From Amycolatopsis mediterranei (GTDB lineage Bacteria > Actinomycetota > Actinomycetes > Mycobacteriales > Pseudonocardiaceae), in the NCBI RefSeq assembly GCF_026017845.1, contig NZ_CP100416.1:10386081-10450080 (forward strand): a stretch of DNA of 64,000 nucleotides, read 5' to 3'. Each line of letters begins with the position of its first letter. Position 1 is the stretch's first letter. Positions 8,398 to 17,508 of this stretch are shown piece after piece. The position numbers and the translations under genes were made by a program. Below the pieces are notes generated by a model. The model saw only the letters and a list, made by a program, of their open reading frames with translations. It was not told the DNA's origin and ran no database searches.

Positions 8398-8673
8398 ATG
8401 ACTGTCGCCGGCATCATCAGCGCCATCGTCGTCGGGCTGATCATCGGCGTTCTGGGCCGGCTGCTCGCTCCCGGCAAGCAGAACATCCCGATCTGGCTGA
8501 CCATCGTGATCGGTATCATCGCCGCCTTCATCGGTACGGCCATCGCGCGTGGCCTCGGCTACGCCGACACGAACGGCATCGACTGGCTGGAGATCCTCAC
8601 CCAGGTCGTGCTGGCCGCGATCGGTGTCAGCATTGCCGCGGGCGCGTACGGCCGACGTGGTGTAACCCGATAA
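8398..8673 (+). CDS. GlsB/YeaQ/YmgE family stress-response membrane protein
   Basis: This 91-residue protein has three hydrophobic segments with the family's glycine-rich pattern (IIVGLIIGVLGRLLAPGKQ, then IPIWLTIVIGIIAAFIGTAIA). Family members (transglycosylase-associated proteins) are small inner-membrane proteins induced by stress, of unclear mechanism. Start ATG 8398 has GAGAGGAG 8 nt upstream. It is framed by two strong terminators, so it is a monocistronic unit. Confidence 0.88.
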   Translation: MTVAGIISAIVVGLIIGVLGRLLAPGKQNIPIWLTIVIGIIAAFIGTAIARGLGYADTNGIDWLEILTQVVLAAIGVSIAAGAYGRRGVTR

Positions 8674-8683
8674 CCCAGGAACC

Positions 8684-8722
8684 AGCCCGGCCGGTCCACC
8701 TTCGTGGTGGACCGGCCGGGCT
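8684..8722 (+). terminator. Strong hairpin terminator after the GlsB-type gene
   Basis: A 17-bp stem (8684-8700 paired with 8706-8722, loop TTCGT) is followed by TTT. It lies between the GlsB-type gene and the convergent MFS gene and can serve both strands. Confidence 0.85.
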
Positions 8723-8731
8723 TTTCCGTGG

Positions 8732-10147
8732 CTACCGCCGGGCCGACGCGCGGGCGAGCGCGACGGCGAACCCGGCGCCCACCAGCAGCAGGGCCGCGGC
8801 CCAGGTCATCGTCGTGGTGATGGCGTGCGCCGACGAACCGCCGGCGAGCGTCAGGAAGAGGCTCCCGAACGTCGCCACCCCGACGACCTGGCCCAGCTGC
8901 AACGTCGTCGTGAGCAGGCCGCTGGCGTCCGCCGCGCTTTCGAGCGGGACGTGGGTCAGCGCGTGCGCCATCAGGGACCCGAAGGCCAGGCCCATGGAAA
9001 GGCCGAACAGCAGGAGCGCGGCGAAGAACAGCGCGCCGCCGTTTCCGCCGTCCTTCAGGCTGAGCCCCAGCAGCGCGTACGCGACCGCCGACCCCACGTA
9101 GCCGCACGGCGTCAGTGCCGCGTGGACGCGGACGGGCAGCTTGTGCCAGAAGAACCCGCACACGCCGAAAACCACGCCACCGGGTGCCATGGTGAGCCCG
9201 GCGGCCAACGCCGTCTCCCCGAGGCCCGCCTGCAAGTGCAAGGCCACGCAGAACAGGAAACCGCCGTAGGACGCCACGCCGGTGGCCAGCGCGGCCAGTC
9301 CCGGTGCGACACCGCGGACCCGCAGCACGCCGAGGTTGACCAGCGGGTCGCGCACCCGGCGTTCCACGACCACGAACAGCACCGCCAGCAGCATGCCCGC
9401 CGCGAGCGAAACGAACGTCCACACCGGCCAGCCGGTTTCGTGCCCGAGGACGAGCGGCAGCACGACGAGCACCACGGCGGGCACGGCGAGCGCGAGGCCG
9501 GCGAGGTCGAGCCGGCGGCCCGCTTGCGCCGCGCCGCCGGGCACCAGACGGAGGGCGAGCGCGGCCACGAGCACCCCGATCGGCACGTTCACCAGGAAGA
9601 TCGGCCGCCAGCCCGTGCCGAAGAGGTCCGCGCCGACGAGCACGCCGCCGAGCACCTGGCCCGCCACGAACGCGACCGAGATGACCGCGGTGTACGCGCT
9701 GAGCGCCTTGGCCCGGGCGGGGCCGCTGAACTGCGCCTGGATGACGCTGATGACCTGCGGCATCATCAGCGCGGCGCCGGCGCCCTGGGCGATCCGCGCG
9801 ATGATCAGGGTCACGGCGTCCGGCGCGAACCCGCAGAGCAGCGAACAGGCGGTGAAGGCGACGACGCCGGTGACGAACAGCCGTCGCCGCCCGAACAGCT
9901 CGCCGAGGCGGGCACCGGTGATCAGCAGCATCGCGTAGCCCACGGTGTAGCCGGAAACGACGAGCTGCAGCGCGGCGCCGGACGCGTGCAGATCGGTGCG
10001 GATGTCGGTCATGGCGACGTTCACGACGGTGACGTCGAGCAGCGCCATGAACTGGCCGAGCAGCAGGACGGTCAGCATGAACCACGGCCGCCGGTCCGGC
10101 CGGGCGGCCCGGTCCGGGGTGGCCGGGGCAGGGGTGGTCAGTGTCAT
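8732..10147 (-). CDS. MFS drug exporter, DHA2 (14-TM) type
   Basis: The 471-residue protein has the DHA2 antiporter hallmarks: LDVTVVNVAM in TM1 (motif D1), GARLGELFGRRRLF between TM2 and TM3 (motif A), and about 14 hydrophobic segments ending in a short basic tail. It is likely a proton-coupled exporter of drugs or metabolites. Start chosen at ATG 10147 (MTLTTPAP); in-frame sequence further upstream lacks family similarity. It is divergent from the MmyB-type regulator (171-nt gap), a common pairing in which the regulator controls the exporter. Confidence 0.9.
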   Translation of the reverse strand: MTLTTPAPATPDRAARPDRRPWFMLTVLLLGQFMALLDVTVVNVAMTDIRTDLHASGAALQLVVSGYTVGYAMLLITGARLGELFGRRRLFVTGVVAFTACSLLCGFAPDAVTLIIARIAQGAGAALMMPQVISVIQAQFSGPARAKALSAYTAVISVAFVAGQVLGGVLVGADLFGTGWRPIFLVNVPIGVLVAALALRLVPGGAAQAGRRLDLAGLALAVPAVVLVVLPLVLGHETGWPVWTFVSLAAGMLLAVLFVVVERRVRDPLVNLGVLRVRGVAPGLAALATGVASYGGFLFCVALHLQAGLGETALAAGLTMAPGGVVFGVCGFFWHKLPVRVHAALTPCGYVGSAVAYALLGLSLKDGGNGGALFFAALLLFGLSMGLAFGSLMAHALTHVPLESAADASGLLTTTLQLGQVVGVATFGSLFLTLAGGSSAHAITTTMTWAAALLLVGAGFAVALARASARR

Positions 10148-10318
10148 GCCCCTGACCTTGGGGTCCTTCGGCCGTGCGCGGAGAGAGCCTGGCGATGCTG
10201 GTACTGGGAGCACCACCATCTTCCGGGGGTCCGGGTGGCGGAGCCCCCGGCTCGGGGCGACGCCCCGGACAGCACTGCTTCGCCGAAAATTGTCGTACCC
10301 CTCCGGCACCATGTCGGC

Positions 10319-11158
10319 ATGACGTCAACGCAGGTCCACACGAGCCGCCGGGAGGAACTCGGCCAGTTCCTCAAGGCGTGCCGGGCGCGGATCGGCCCGG
10401 AGGAGGTCGGGCTGCCGCCCGGCGTTCGCCGCCGCACGAGCGGGTTGCGGCGCGAGGAGGTCGCGCTGCTCGCCGGCGTCGGCGTCACCTGGTACACGTG
10501 GCTGGAGCAGGGGCGGCCGATCAACGCGAGCGCGCAGGTGCTCGACGCGGTGGCGCGCACGCTGCGGATGGAGCACCCCGAGCGGGAACACCTGTACCGG
10601 CTGGCGGAGCTGACACCGTCCCGGCTGCCGTCGTCGGTCGAGGTGGTGCCGGACGCGGTGCGCGAGGTGCTGCGCGCGCTCGATCCGCTGCCGGCCACGG
10701 TGATCAACGGCCGGTTCGACATCCTCGCGTCGAACGCGGCGCAGGAGGAGCTGTTCTGGGAGTGGCACAGCCTGCCGTGCCTGCACAAGAACCTGCTGTG
10801 GTGCTGCGTGACCGAGCCGAACGCGCGGCGGATGCTGCTGAACTACGACGAGGAGGTCCCGCACATGGTGGCGCGGATGCGCGCCGAGTACGGCAGGCAC
10901 ATCGGTGACCCGTCGTGGGAAGAGGACATCCGGCGGCTGGCCGCGCTGAGCCCCGAGTTCGCCGCGCTGTGGGCGCGGCACGAGGTGGCGGAACCGCGGC
11001 CGCGGTTGCGGGAGTTCGAGCACCCGCGGGCGGGCCGGATGCACCTGCGGCTGACCGAGCTGGCGGTCTCGGAGGCACCGGGCCTGCGGATCCAGGTGTC
11101 CACTCCGGACAACGCGGCAACGTGGGCGTTTCTGCCGTTGACCCGGCGGTCGTCATGA
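10319..11158 (+). CDS. XRE-family regulator with MmyB-like ligand-binding domain
   Basis: The 279-residue protein has an N-terminal helix-turn-helix (about residues 10-75, including RRTSGLRREEVALLAGVGVTWYTWLEQGR) and a C-terminal MmyB-like (PAS-type) domain from about 95 on (ATVINGRFDILASNAAQEEL). In actinomycetes these regulators sit beside dehydrogenases or exporters and respond to small lipophilic ligands. It is divergent from the MFS gene. Its TGA overlaps the ATG of the leucine-rich-repeat gene (ATGA, 11155-11158), so the two are translationally coupled. Confidence 0.9.
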   Translation: MTSTQVHTSRREELGQFLKACRARIGPEEVGLPPGVRRRTSGLRREEVALLAGVGVTWYTWLEQGRPINASAQVLDAVARTLRMEHPEREHLYRLAELTPSRLPSSVEVVPDAVREVLRALDPLPATVINGRFDILASNAAQEELFWEWHSLPCLHKNLLWCCVTEPNARRMLLNYDEEVPHMVARMRAEYGRHIGDPSWEEDIRRLAALSPEFAALWARHEVAEPRPRLREFEHPRAGRMHLRLTELAVSEAPGLRIQVSTPDNAATWAFLPLTRRSS

Positions 11159-11862
11159 CATCGGTGGACCTGAGCGATCAGGGGCTGACGTCGGTGCCTT
11201 CGCTGCCACCCGACGTCACCCGGCTCGATCTGTACAAGAACTCGATCTCGGAGGTGCCGGGGTCGCTGTGGTCGTTGACCGGGCTGCGCGTGCTGAACCT
11301 CGCGGCGAACCGGATTTCTTCGCTGCCCCCGGGCATCTCGGCGCTGACGTCGCTGCACACGCTCGACCTGGCGCACAACCGGTTCGATTCGCTGCCGGAC
11401 GAGCTGGGCGAGCTGGCCGGGCTCACCGAGTACCTCTACCTCAGCGACAACCGGCTGACGAAGTTCCCGGATGCCTGGTGCCGGCTGGGAAAGCTGCGGT
11501 ACCTGGGGTGCACGGACAACCGGCTCACCTCGCTGCCGTCGGACCTCTCGGGCTTCGCGGCGCTGCGCGAACTCCGGCTGTACCGCAACGAGCTGGTCGC
11601 CCTGCCCGAGTCGATCGGTGCCCTGGGGGCGTTGCGGGAGCTGCACCTGCGGGGCAACCGGCTCACTTCGCTGCCGTCGTCGATCGGCTTGCTGAGTGAG
11701 CTGCGTCAGCTCGACCTGCGGGAGAACTCGTTGACGACGTTGCCGGCGTCGCTCACCCGATTGTCCAAATTGGACAAGCTGGATCTGCGGTGGAACAAGC
11801 AGCTCCGGGAGCCGGCGTGGCTGCGCGACTTCGAGGAGGCGGGGTGCATGGTCCTTCGCTGA
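11155..11862 (+). CDS. Leucine-rich-repeat protein
   Basis: The 235-residue protein is almost entirely tandem 22-24-residue leucine-rich repeats with the bacterial pattern LxxLxLxxNxLxxLPxx. About nine repeats run from residue 5 to residue 220 (for example LRVLNLAANRISSLP and LRQLDLRENSLTTLP). There is no signal peptide, so it should be cytosolic and work in protein-protein binding. It is coupled by ATGA overlap to the MmyB-type regulator, an unusual partner for a solo LRR protein. Function is unknown. It converges on the VanW gene with only 4 nt between stops. Confidence 0.9.
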   Translation: MTSVDLSDQGLTSVPSLPPDVTRLDLYKNSISEVPGSLWSLTGLRVLNLAANRISSLPPGISALTSLHTLDLAHNRFDSLPDELGELAGLTEYLYLSDNRLTKFPDAWCRLGKLRYLGCTDNRLTSLPSDLSGFAALRELRLYRNELVALPESIGALGALRELHLRGNRLTSLPSSIGLLSELRQLDLRENSLTTLPASLTRLSKLDKLDLRWNKQLREPAWLRDFEEAGCMVLR

Positions 11863-11866
11863 CAAC

Positions 11867-14110
11867 TCAACAGAGAACGGTCGGACGCGGACCGTAGGTC
11901 GCCGTGTGCGACGTCCGGCGGAGCTCGGTGCCGCTCGCGAGGTCGTAGAGCACGCGCGTGTCGGTGACGCTGAAGCCGGACGAACCGATCGAGGGCTGGC
12001 ACGAGCCGGCCGCGCCGGAGCCGAACTGGATCGGCGGCGGGTCGCCGGGCGTCTGTGCTCCGGTCTGGCCCTCGACGCGGAAGTGCCGGGTGCCCCAGAT
12101 CCGGACGGTCACCGAGTCGCCGGAAACGGTGGCCTGGACGGCGATGCCGGTCGTGGTGTCGTTGGTCAGCTTGAGCTCGACGGGGCTGCCGTCGGCGTTG
12201 ACGGCCTTGGCGTCGCGGCCGGCGGGGTAGCGGTCGAGGTAGTGGTCGTGCTCCAGGTGACCGGCGTCGGCCAGGCCGGCGAGGTAGGCGGCGTTGTACA
12301 AAGTGGACGCCAGCTGGGAGACGCCGCCGCCGACCACGGACGGCCCGGTGCCGTCCTCGTCGACGGGGGCGGGCACGTAGCCGGCGTCCGCGGTGCGCGG
12401 GCCGGAGCGGACGCCGAGGCTGAACGTCTCGCCGGGCTTGACGATCGCGCCGGACACGCGGGCGGCGAGCGTCCGGTTGTTCGTCGCGGCCGGGCCGGTC
12501 AGGCCGCCGGTGGTGAACTCGCCGATGACCTCTTTGATGCCGAGCGCGCTGGCGGCGTCGGTGGTCACGCCGGGTGCCGCCGTGCTGTAGACGACCGGGA
12601 GATCCCGTCCCTCGGTCTTCTTGAGCACGTCGATCAGGGGGAGGAAGGTCTTCTCCCAGTTGATCTTGCGGGCCTCTTCGGAGGGCTCGACCGTCGGCTG
12701 GTCGCCGGTGAAGACGATCTGCGCGTCCTTGCCGTCGGTCTCGGTGCTGGCGAGCGGGTCCTTGAGGGCGCCCTGCAGCTTGCCCTGGTCGATGCGGACC
12801 TCGACGGCCCCGCCCTCGACCACGGCGAACTGGAACGACGACGCGATCGTCGCGGGCTTCAGCGGAACGTCCTTGCCCTCGCCGTGCACGACGACCGGCT
12901 TCGCGACGGCGGGCACGACGATCTGCTGACAAGCGGCCTGCACCCCGGCGGCGGTCGCCCGCACGGGCGTGATCGCCATGGCCAGCTTGACCCCGCCGGG
13001 GTCGAGCCAGTGGTCGGTGACGGTGTGCACGGCCCCGGCCAGGTCGGTCAGCTGCTGGCCCTGCCGCGGCAGGACGGGGTGGGCGGTGACCCCGCCGTCG
13101 CTGCCCGGGATCGGCGTGAACCCGACCGTGCCTTCGGTGGCGGGGTGGTTCAGCTTGCCCTCGGCGAGCTCCTGCACGGCCTGCCCGATCCGATTCTGGT
13201 CGGTGTGCGTGGCCACCCCGACCTCGCGACTGCTGAAGAAGGACATGATCCGCGTGATCGGACTGAGCGGCTGGTGCCCGGCGAGCCCGAGCGTGTTCGG
13301 CCAGTCGAGCCCGAGCCCGGACTGCGAAGGCACGAGTTCGGCCTGCACATCCCCACCGTGCACGACAACGGGCCGGATCAGCCGCGGCTCCAGCTCTCTC
13401 CGCAGCTTCGCTTCGGCTTCGGCATGGCTGAGCCCCCCGACCTCGATGCCGGCGACGGTCACCCCGCGCGGCACATCCCCGGCGCTGACGGCGAGATCGA
13501 TGGCGTAGAGGATGACGAAGAGGCCAAGGGCGAGCCCGATGGACATCATGGTCCAGGCCACGCTCTTGCGCAGCCGCCGCGCGGGCGTCTCCGGAGCCGG
13601 AGGCGGCGCGGGGGTCTCGAGCAGCTCGCCGAGCAGATCATCGGAGAAGAGATCAGGAGCGGCGGCGGCAGTGTCCGAAGCGGGCGCGGCAACAACGGGC
13701 GGCCAAGCAGGCACGACTTCGATCGCGGGCTCGGTCGCAGGTTCGGCGGCCGCCCCGGCAACGCCCACGGCCACCGCAGGCGGCTCGGCCACAGTCGGCG
13801 ACTCGTCCGCCGAGGGCCACTTAAGCACCGCATCGCCGACCGGCACAGCAGGCGGCTCGGGCGCCTCCGGCACGGGCGGCGCGGCGGCCGCGGTCGGCGA
13901 GTCGGCCGGCGCGGGCGTCGCCGCGGTCGGCGGGTCGATCACCGGCTCCGGTGCAGCCGTCGCAGGGGCCTGCTCGACCGCTGGTAGCTCCTGCTGGGCG
14001 TCGGGCCACACCTCGGCAGCCGTTGCTTCGACCGTTACGGACTCGGCCGCCGCATGAGCGCGGTCGGCTTCGAGTGTTTCCGCGCCCTCGCGTACCTCTT
14101 CGTCTGCCAC
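11867..14110 (-). CDS. VanW family protein with long cytoplasmic tail
   Basis: The 747-residue protein has a long Ala/Pro/Glu-rich cytoplasmic region (1-180), one transmembrane helix (about 185-208), extracellular putative peptidoglycan-binding domains (PG_binding_4 type), a VanW domain (about 490-620, including ATNNRTLAARVSGAIVKPGETFS) and a short C-terminal extracellular part with NDTTTGIAVQA. VanW proteins are envelope-associated; the mechanism is unknown. The GTG start at 14110 has GAAAGGCAGG upstream. It follows the GroES-like gene by 25 nt and is probably the last gene of a three-gene operon. Confidence 0.88.
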   Translation of the reverse strand: MADEEVREGAETLEADRAHAAAESVTVEATAAEVWPDAQQELPAVEQAPATAAPEPVIDPPTAATPAPADSPTAAAAPPVPEAPEPPAVPVGDAVLKWPSADESPTVAEPPAVAVGVAGAAAEPATEPAIEVVPAWPPVVAAPASDTAAAAPDLFSDDLLGELLETPAPPPAPETPARRLRKSVAWTMMSIGLALGLFVILYAIDLAVSAGDVPRGVTVAGIEVGGLSHAEAEAKLRRELEPRLIRPVVVHGGDVQAELVPSQSGLGLDWPNTLGLAGHQPLSPITRIMSFFSSREVGVATHTDQNRIGQAVQELAEGKLNHPATEGTVGFTPIPGSDGGVTAHPVLPRQGQQLTDLAGAVHTVTDHWLDPGGVKLAMAITPVRATAAGVQAACQQIVVPAVAKPVVVHGEGKDVPLKPATIASSFQFAVVEGGAVEVRIDQGKLQGALKDPLASTETDGKDAQIVFTGDQPTVEPSEEARKINWEKTFLPLIDVLKKTEGRDLPVVYSTAAPGVTTDAASALGIKEVIGEFTTGGLTGPAATNNRTLAARVSGAIVKPGETFSLGVRSGPRTADAGYVPAPVDEDGTGPSVVGGGVSQLASTLYNAAYLAGLADAGHLEHDHYLDRYPAGRDAKAVNADGSPVELKLTNDTTTGIAVQATVSGDSVTVRIWGTRHFRVEGQTGAQTPGDPPPIQFGSGAAGSCQPSIGSSGFSVTDTRVLYDLASGTELRRTSHTATYGPRPTVLC

Positions 14111-14135
14111 GCGCCTGCCTTTCGCGGGACCCGAC

Positions 14136-14468
14136 CTACAGGTAGAGCCCCGTCCCGTGCTCGGTGCGCTCGGTCGCCACCGCGTGGATGTCGCGTTCGC
14201 GCATCACCAGATGCCCCTCGCCCTGGATCTCGACCTCGAGCTGGTCCTCCGGGTTGAAGAGCACGCGGTCGCCGGTCTTGACGTTCCGCACACTGTTGCC
14301 CACGCCCAGTACATCACCCCAGGCGAGCCGGCGCGCGACCTGCGCCGTTGCGGGGATCACGATGCCGCCGCTGCTGCGGCGCTCGCCCTCTTCCGGCGAC
14401 AGCCGCACGAGGACCCGGTCGTGCAGCATCTGGATTTCGAGTTTCGGCCCGTCAGACACGGCCTGCAT
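14136..14468 (-). CDS. GroES-like (Cpn10) co-chaperonin paralogue
   Basis: The 110-residue protein has the Cpn10 fold signatures: MLHDRVLVRL, a mobile-loop-like segment RRSSGGIVIPATA with the hydrophobic GIVIP tripeptide region, and the C-terminal strand MRERDIHAV. No groEL lies next to it, and it diverges from housekeeping GroES (extra N- and C-terminal residues). The start lies one base after the TAA of the NHLRC2-like gene, so expression is coupled. It may assist a specific substrate or chaperonin paralogue. An alternative start at Met14 (14429) is possible. Confidence 0.85.
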   Translation of the reverse strand: MQAVSDGPKLEIQMLHDRVLVRLSPEEGERRSSGGIVIPATAQVARRLAWGDVLGVGNSVRNVKTGDRVLFNPEDQLEVEIQGEGHLVMRERDIHAVATERTEHGTGLYL

Positions 14469-14469
14469 G

Positions 14470-16314
14470 TTACCCGCCGGTCCGGGGTTCTCCGGCCATG
14501 ACCAAGCTCAATTCGCGCACGCCGTCGTCTTCGATCCGGATCGGGACGCCCCAATCCTGGCGGGTGATCCGGCACGCCGGGTGCTCGCCACCGTCGTCGC
14601 AGCTCGCGGCCTGCGCGACGACCTGCAGCACTCCCTCCGTCACACCCGGGGCCAAGCGGATCTTGCGGTTCAGGTCCGTGCCGGTCCCGCCGCCGTCAGC
14701 CAGCAACGACGGCGGTGACGCGCTGATCTCGAGCCGCGTCGACGGGCCGAAGCGGTCGTCGAGCTTCTCGCCCGGCGGTGCCGTGAACACCACCGAAAAG
14801 TCGATCTCGCCCGGGGCGAGCACCGTCGGCGGGCGGCGCACCGCGTGCGCGTCGCCGGCCACGACCGTCGGCTCGGCTGCCGGGAGCGGGCCGAGCCGGT
14901 TGCCCGCGGATTCGACGACGAGCAGTTCGCCGTCGTGCAGCAGCAGGCCCTGCGGCTCGGCGAGCCCGGTGGCGATCGTGGTCACCTGGCGGGTGAAGAC
15001 GTCGAAGCGGCGAACCGCGCCGTTGTAGGTGTCGGCGATCGCGATCTTGTCGCCGGGCAGCACGGCGAGGCCCAGCGGGTGCTGGAGCAGCGCCTGGTCG
15101 GCCGGGCCGTCGGTGTGGCCGAAGGAAAACAGGTCGACGCCGATCGCGGTCTGCACGGTGAACGACTCCCCGGCGGGCTCGATCCAGCGCAGCGCCGACG
15201 TCTCCGCGTCGACGAGCCACAGCTTGTCGCCGTCCACGGCCAGGCCGGAGGTCTGCGCGAAGAACGCTTCGCCGACGTCGCCGTCACGAAGGCCTTCGAC
15301 GGTCGTCCCCGCGAAGCGGCGGATGGTGCCGCCGACCGGGTCGAACACGCTCAGCGTGTGGTTGCCCGCCATGGCGACGACGACCCCGCCGGCCGGCCCC
15401 CACCAGGCGACGTCCCACGGGCTCGTGAGATCGACCTCGGCGGCCTTGCCCGAGTCCGGCCCGCTGCGCCACTGCGCGCCGGTGCCGGCGACCGTCGTCA
15501 CCTCGCCGGTGATCAAGTCGAGGCCGCGCAGCCGGTGGCCGGCCGTGTCGGCGACGACGGCGTGGTAGCCGACGCGCTCGGCGATGTCGTACGGCAGGAG
15601 CGCGATGCCCGACGGCTCGGTGAAGGTCGCGATGTCGAACGGACCGTCCTGGCTCCCGCGGGCCCCGCTGCCGAAGCGGCGGATGACGGTCTCACCGTCC
15701 GAAGCGAACTCGACGATGGCGTGGTGCCCGGTGTCGGCGACCAGGACGCGGCCCTCGGCGGTGGCGACGGCCTTGCTCGGGAACCGCAGCTCGCCGGGCT
15801 GCTCCTCGACCGGCACGTACGGGCTGCCGCCGCGGCGCAGCGTCCCCTTGGCTTCGTGCTTCGTCACGAGGTCCTTGATGACGCGGCGAAGCGCCTCTTC
15901 GTGCCCTTCGCCAGCGGCGACGTGCACGACGTACCCCTCGGGGTCGACGACGACCAGCGTCGGCCACGCGCGGACCGCGTACTGCGACCACAGCTCCATC
16001 CCGGGGTCGTTGACCACCGGGTGGTGCACCTCGTAGCGGCGAACCGCGGCTTCGATCGAGGCGCGCTCGCCCTCGTGCAGGAACTTCGGCGAGTGGACAC
16101 CGATGGTGACCAGCACGTCCGCGAACTCGGCTTCCAGCGGACGCAGTTCGTCGAGCACGTGGAGGCAGTTGATGCAGCCGCTGGTCCAGAAGTCCAGCAG
16201 CACGACGCGGCCGCGCAGCTCGGCGAGGGTGATCGTGCGGCCGCCGGTGTTCAGCCAGACGTCGCCGCGCAGCTCGGGGGCGCGCACGCGGCTCTGCGGT
16301 CGTGGAGAAGTCAC
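14470..16314 (-). CDS. NHLRC2-like protein: thioredoxin domain plus NHL beta-propeller
   Basis: The 614-residue protein combines an N-terminal thioredoxin-like domain (about 15-150) with the redox motif CINC in FWTSGCINCLHVL, an NHL-repeat beta-propeller (about 175-480, e.g. VLVADTGHHAIVEF and IAIADTYNGAVRRF), and a C-terminal beta-rich domain. This is the layout of human NHLRC2 and its bacterial relatives, whose role is uncertain (redox or protein quality control). No signal peptide is present. It starts an apparent operon with a GroES-like protein (1-nt gap) and a VanW protein. The GTG start at 16314 is the first plausible one; its ribosome site is weak. Confidence 0.9.
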   Translation of the reverse strand: MTSPRPQSRVRAPELRGDVWLNTGGRTITLAELRGRVVLLDFWTSGCINCLHVLDELRPLEAEFADVLVTIGVHSPKFLHEGERASIEAAVRRYEVHHPVVNDPGMELWSQYAVRAWPTLVVVDPEGYVVHVAAGEGHEEALRRVIKDLVTKHEAKGTLRRGGSPYVPVEEQPGELRFPSKAVATAEGRVLVADTGHHAIVEFASDGETVIRRFGSGARGSQDGPFDIATFTEPSGIALLPYDIAERVGYHAVVADTAGHRLRGLDLITGEVTTVAGTGAQWRSGPDSGKAAEVDLTSPWDVAWWGPAGGVVVAMAGNHTLSVFDPVGGTIRRFAGTTVEGLRDGDVGEAFFAQTSGLAVDGDKLWLVDAETSALRWIEPAGESFTVQTAIGVDLFSFGHTDGPADQALLQHPLGLAVLPGDKIAIADTYNGAVRRFDVFTRQVTTIATGLAEPQGLLLHDGELLVVESAGNRLGPLPAAEPTVVAGDAHAVRRPPTVLAPGEIDFSVVFTAPPGEKLDDRFGPSTRLEISASPPSLLADGGGTGTDLNRKIRLAPGVTEGVLQVVAQAASCDDGGEHPACRITRQDWGVPIRIEDDGVRELSLVMAGEPRTGG

Positions 16315-16452
16315 GGCATGAGTGAACTACACGCGCTCACGCTCTGTTCCGCAGTGCGCTCTGATGAGAGAACAAACTCACCCGGTCGTGGGTCCCCAGG
16401 TCGGCGGGAAAAAGGACGCGCGGGCGGGTGAGCCGCCGCTTAGGCTCGCGTC

Positions 16453-17028
16453 ATGACCCCCGTCCAACCGGCCGGCGCCCTCACTCCGGAGGAGGCGCGG
16501 CACCTGCAGGAGAACCTCCGGGAACCCGTGCGTCCCGGGCTGAGCGAAACCGAGCTCGACGACGTCGAGCGCCGGTTCGGCTTCCGCTTCGCCGCGGACC
16601 ACCGCACGTTCCTGGCGGCCGGCGTCCCGATCGGCGACCGCTGGCCCGATTGGCGCTGCGGCAACCCCGAGCAGCTGCGCAAACGGCTGGCCTGGCCGGT
16701 CGACGGCGTGCTGTACGACGTCGAGCACAACGGCTTCTGGCTGCCGGACTGGGGCACGCGCCCGGTCGGCCCCGAGGACGCGGTCCGCGAAGCCCGGCGG
16801 CGCCTGGCCGACGTGCCGCAGCTGGTGCCGGTGTGCGGGCACCGGTACCTGCCCGGCCTGGCGGACACGGTCGGTTACCCGGTGCTGTCGGTGTACCAGA
16901 CGGACATCATCGTCTACGGCAGTGACCTGCGCGATTACCTGCACCGCGAGTTCGCGACGGGCGGGATCAGCACGGCCCCACCGGACGGCCCCCGCTACAT
17001 ACCGTTCTGGTCCCGCTTCATCGACTAG
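16453..17028 (+). CDS. SMI1/KNR4 (SUKH)-like protein
   Basis: The 191-residue protein has a SUKH-type segment (LSETELDDVERRFGFRFAAD at about 31-50, then HRTFLAAGVPIG and a conserved W/G pattern). SUKH proteins are commonly immunity proteins to polymorphic toxins, but in actinomycetes many are stand-alone and of unknown role. No toxin gene is adjacent. The first ATG after a divergent promoter region was chosen. The stop overlaps the convergent SRPBCC gene by 11 nt. Confidence 0.6.
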   Translation: MTPVQPAGALTPEEARHLQENLREPVRPGLSETELDDVERRFGFRFAADHRTFLAAGVPIGDRWPDWRCGNPEQLRKRLAWPVDGVLYDVEHNGFWLPDWGTRPVGPEDAVREARRRLADVPQLVPVCGHRYLPGLADTVGYPVLSVYQTDIIVYGSDLRDYLHREFATGGISTAPPDGPRYIPFWSRFID

Positions 17029-17488
17029 CTTCGGCGGCCCGCTTCAGCCGGGCCAGGGTGGCGGCGATGTTGGCGGTGTTGGCCTGTTCCCGGTCCCAGA
17101 CCCCGGTGACGGTCGAGGTCGCGACCTCGAACCACGCCGGCCGCCGCTCCCACATGCTTTCGACGACGACACAGCCATCACGGGCGGGTTCGAAGTCGTA
17201 CTGCCAGCGCGCGACGGGCAATCCGGCAACCGAGGTGACCTCGAACCCGAACCGGCGCCCGGGCTCGGCGTCGGTGATGGTGGACAGGGTGCTCCACCGC
17301 CGGAACCCGCGCCGGTTGCGCCCGCGGAACTTGGCGCCGACGGCCGGCTCGCAGGCACCGCCGACCCACCGGTGCCCGGCGTACTCCTCGGCGAGCCCCG
17401 CTAGCTGCCCGGGATCGCTGACCAGGGAGTACACGGCCTCCGGAGCCGCATCGATCTCGATCCGGCCGGTGGCGTTCGGAGCGTTCAA
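17018..17488 (-). CDS. SRPBCC (polyketide cyclase/START-like) family protein
   Basis: The 156-residue protein fits the SRPBCC helix-grip fold: IEIDAAPEAVYSLVSDPGQL at the start, a central beta-sheet with W and F residues (RWSTLSTITDAEPGRRFGFEV) and a long C-terminal helix. These proteins bind small hydrophobic ligands or act as cyclases. TTG 17488 is the preferred start because GGAGG sits 5 nt upstream; GTG 17500 would overlap that site. A perfect 8+3+8 palindrome lies 20 nt upstream, a candidate operator. Confidence 0.82.
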   Translation of the reverse strand: MNAPNATGRIEIDAAPEAVYSLVSDPGQLAGLAEEYAGHRWVGGACEPAVGAKFRGRNRRGFRRWSTLSTITDAEPGRRFGFEVTSVAGLPVARWQYDFEPARDGCVVVESMWERRPAWFEVATSTVTGVWDREQANTANIAATLARLKRAAEASR

Positions 17489-17508
17489 CAGGACCTCCAC
17501 ACTGAGTG

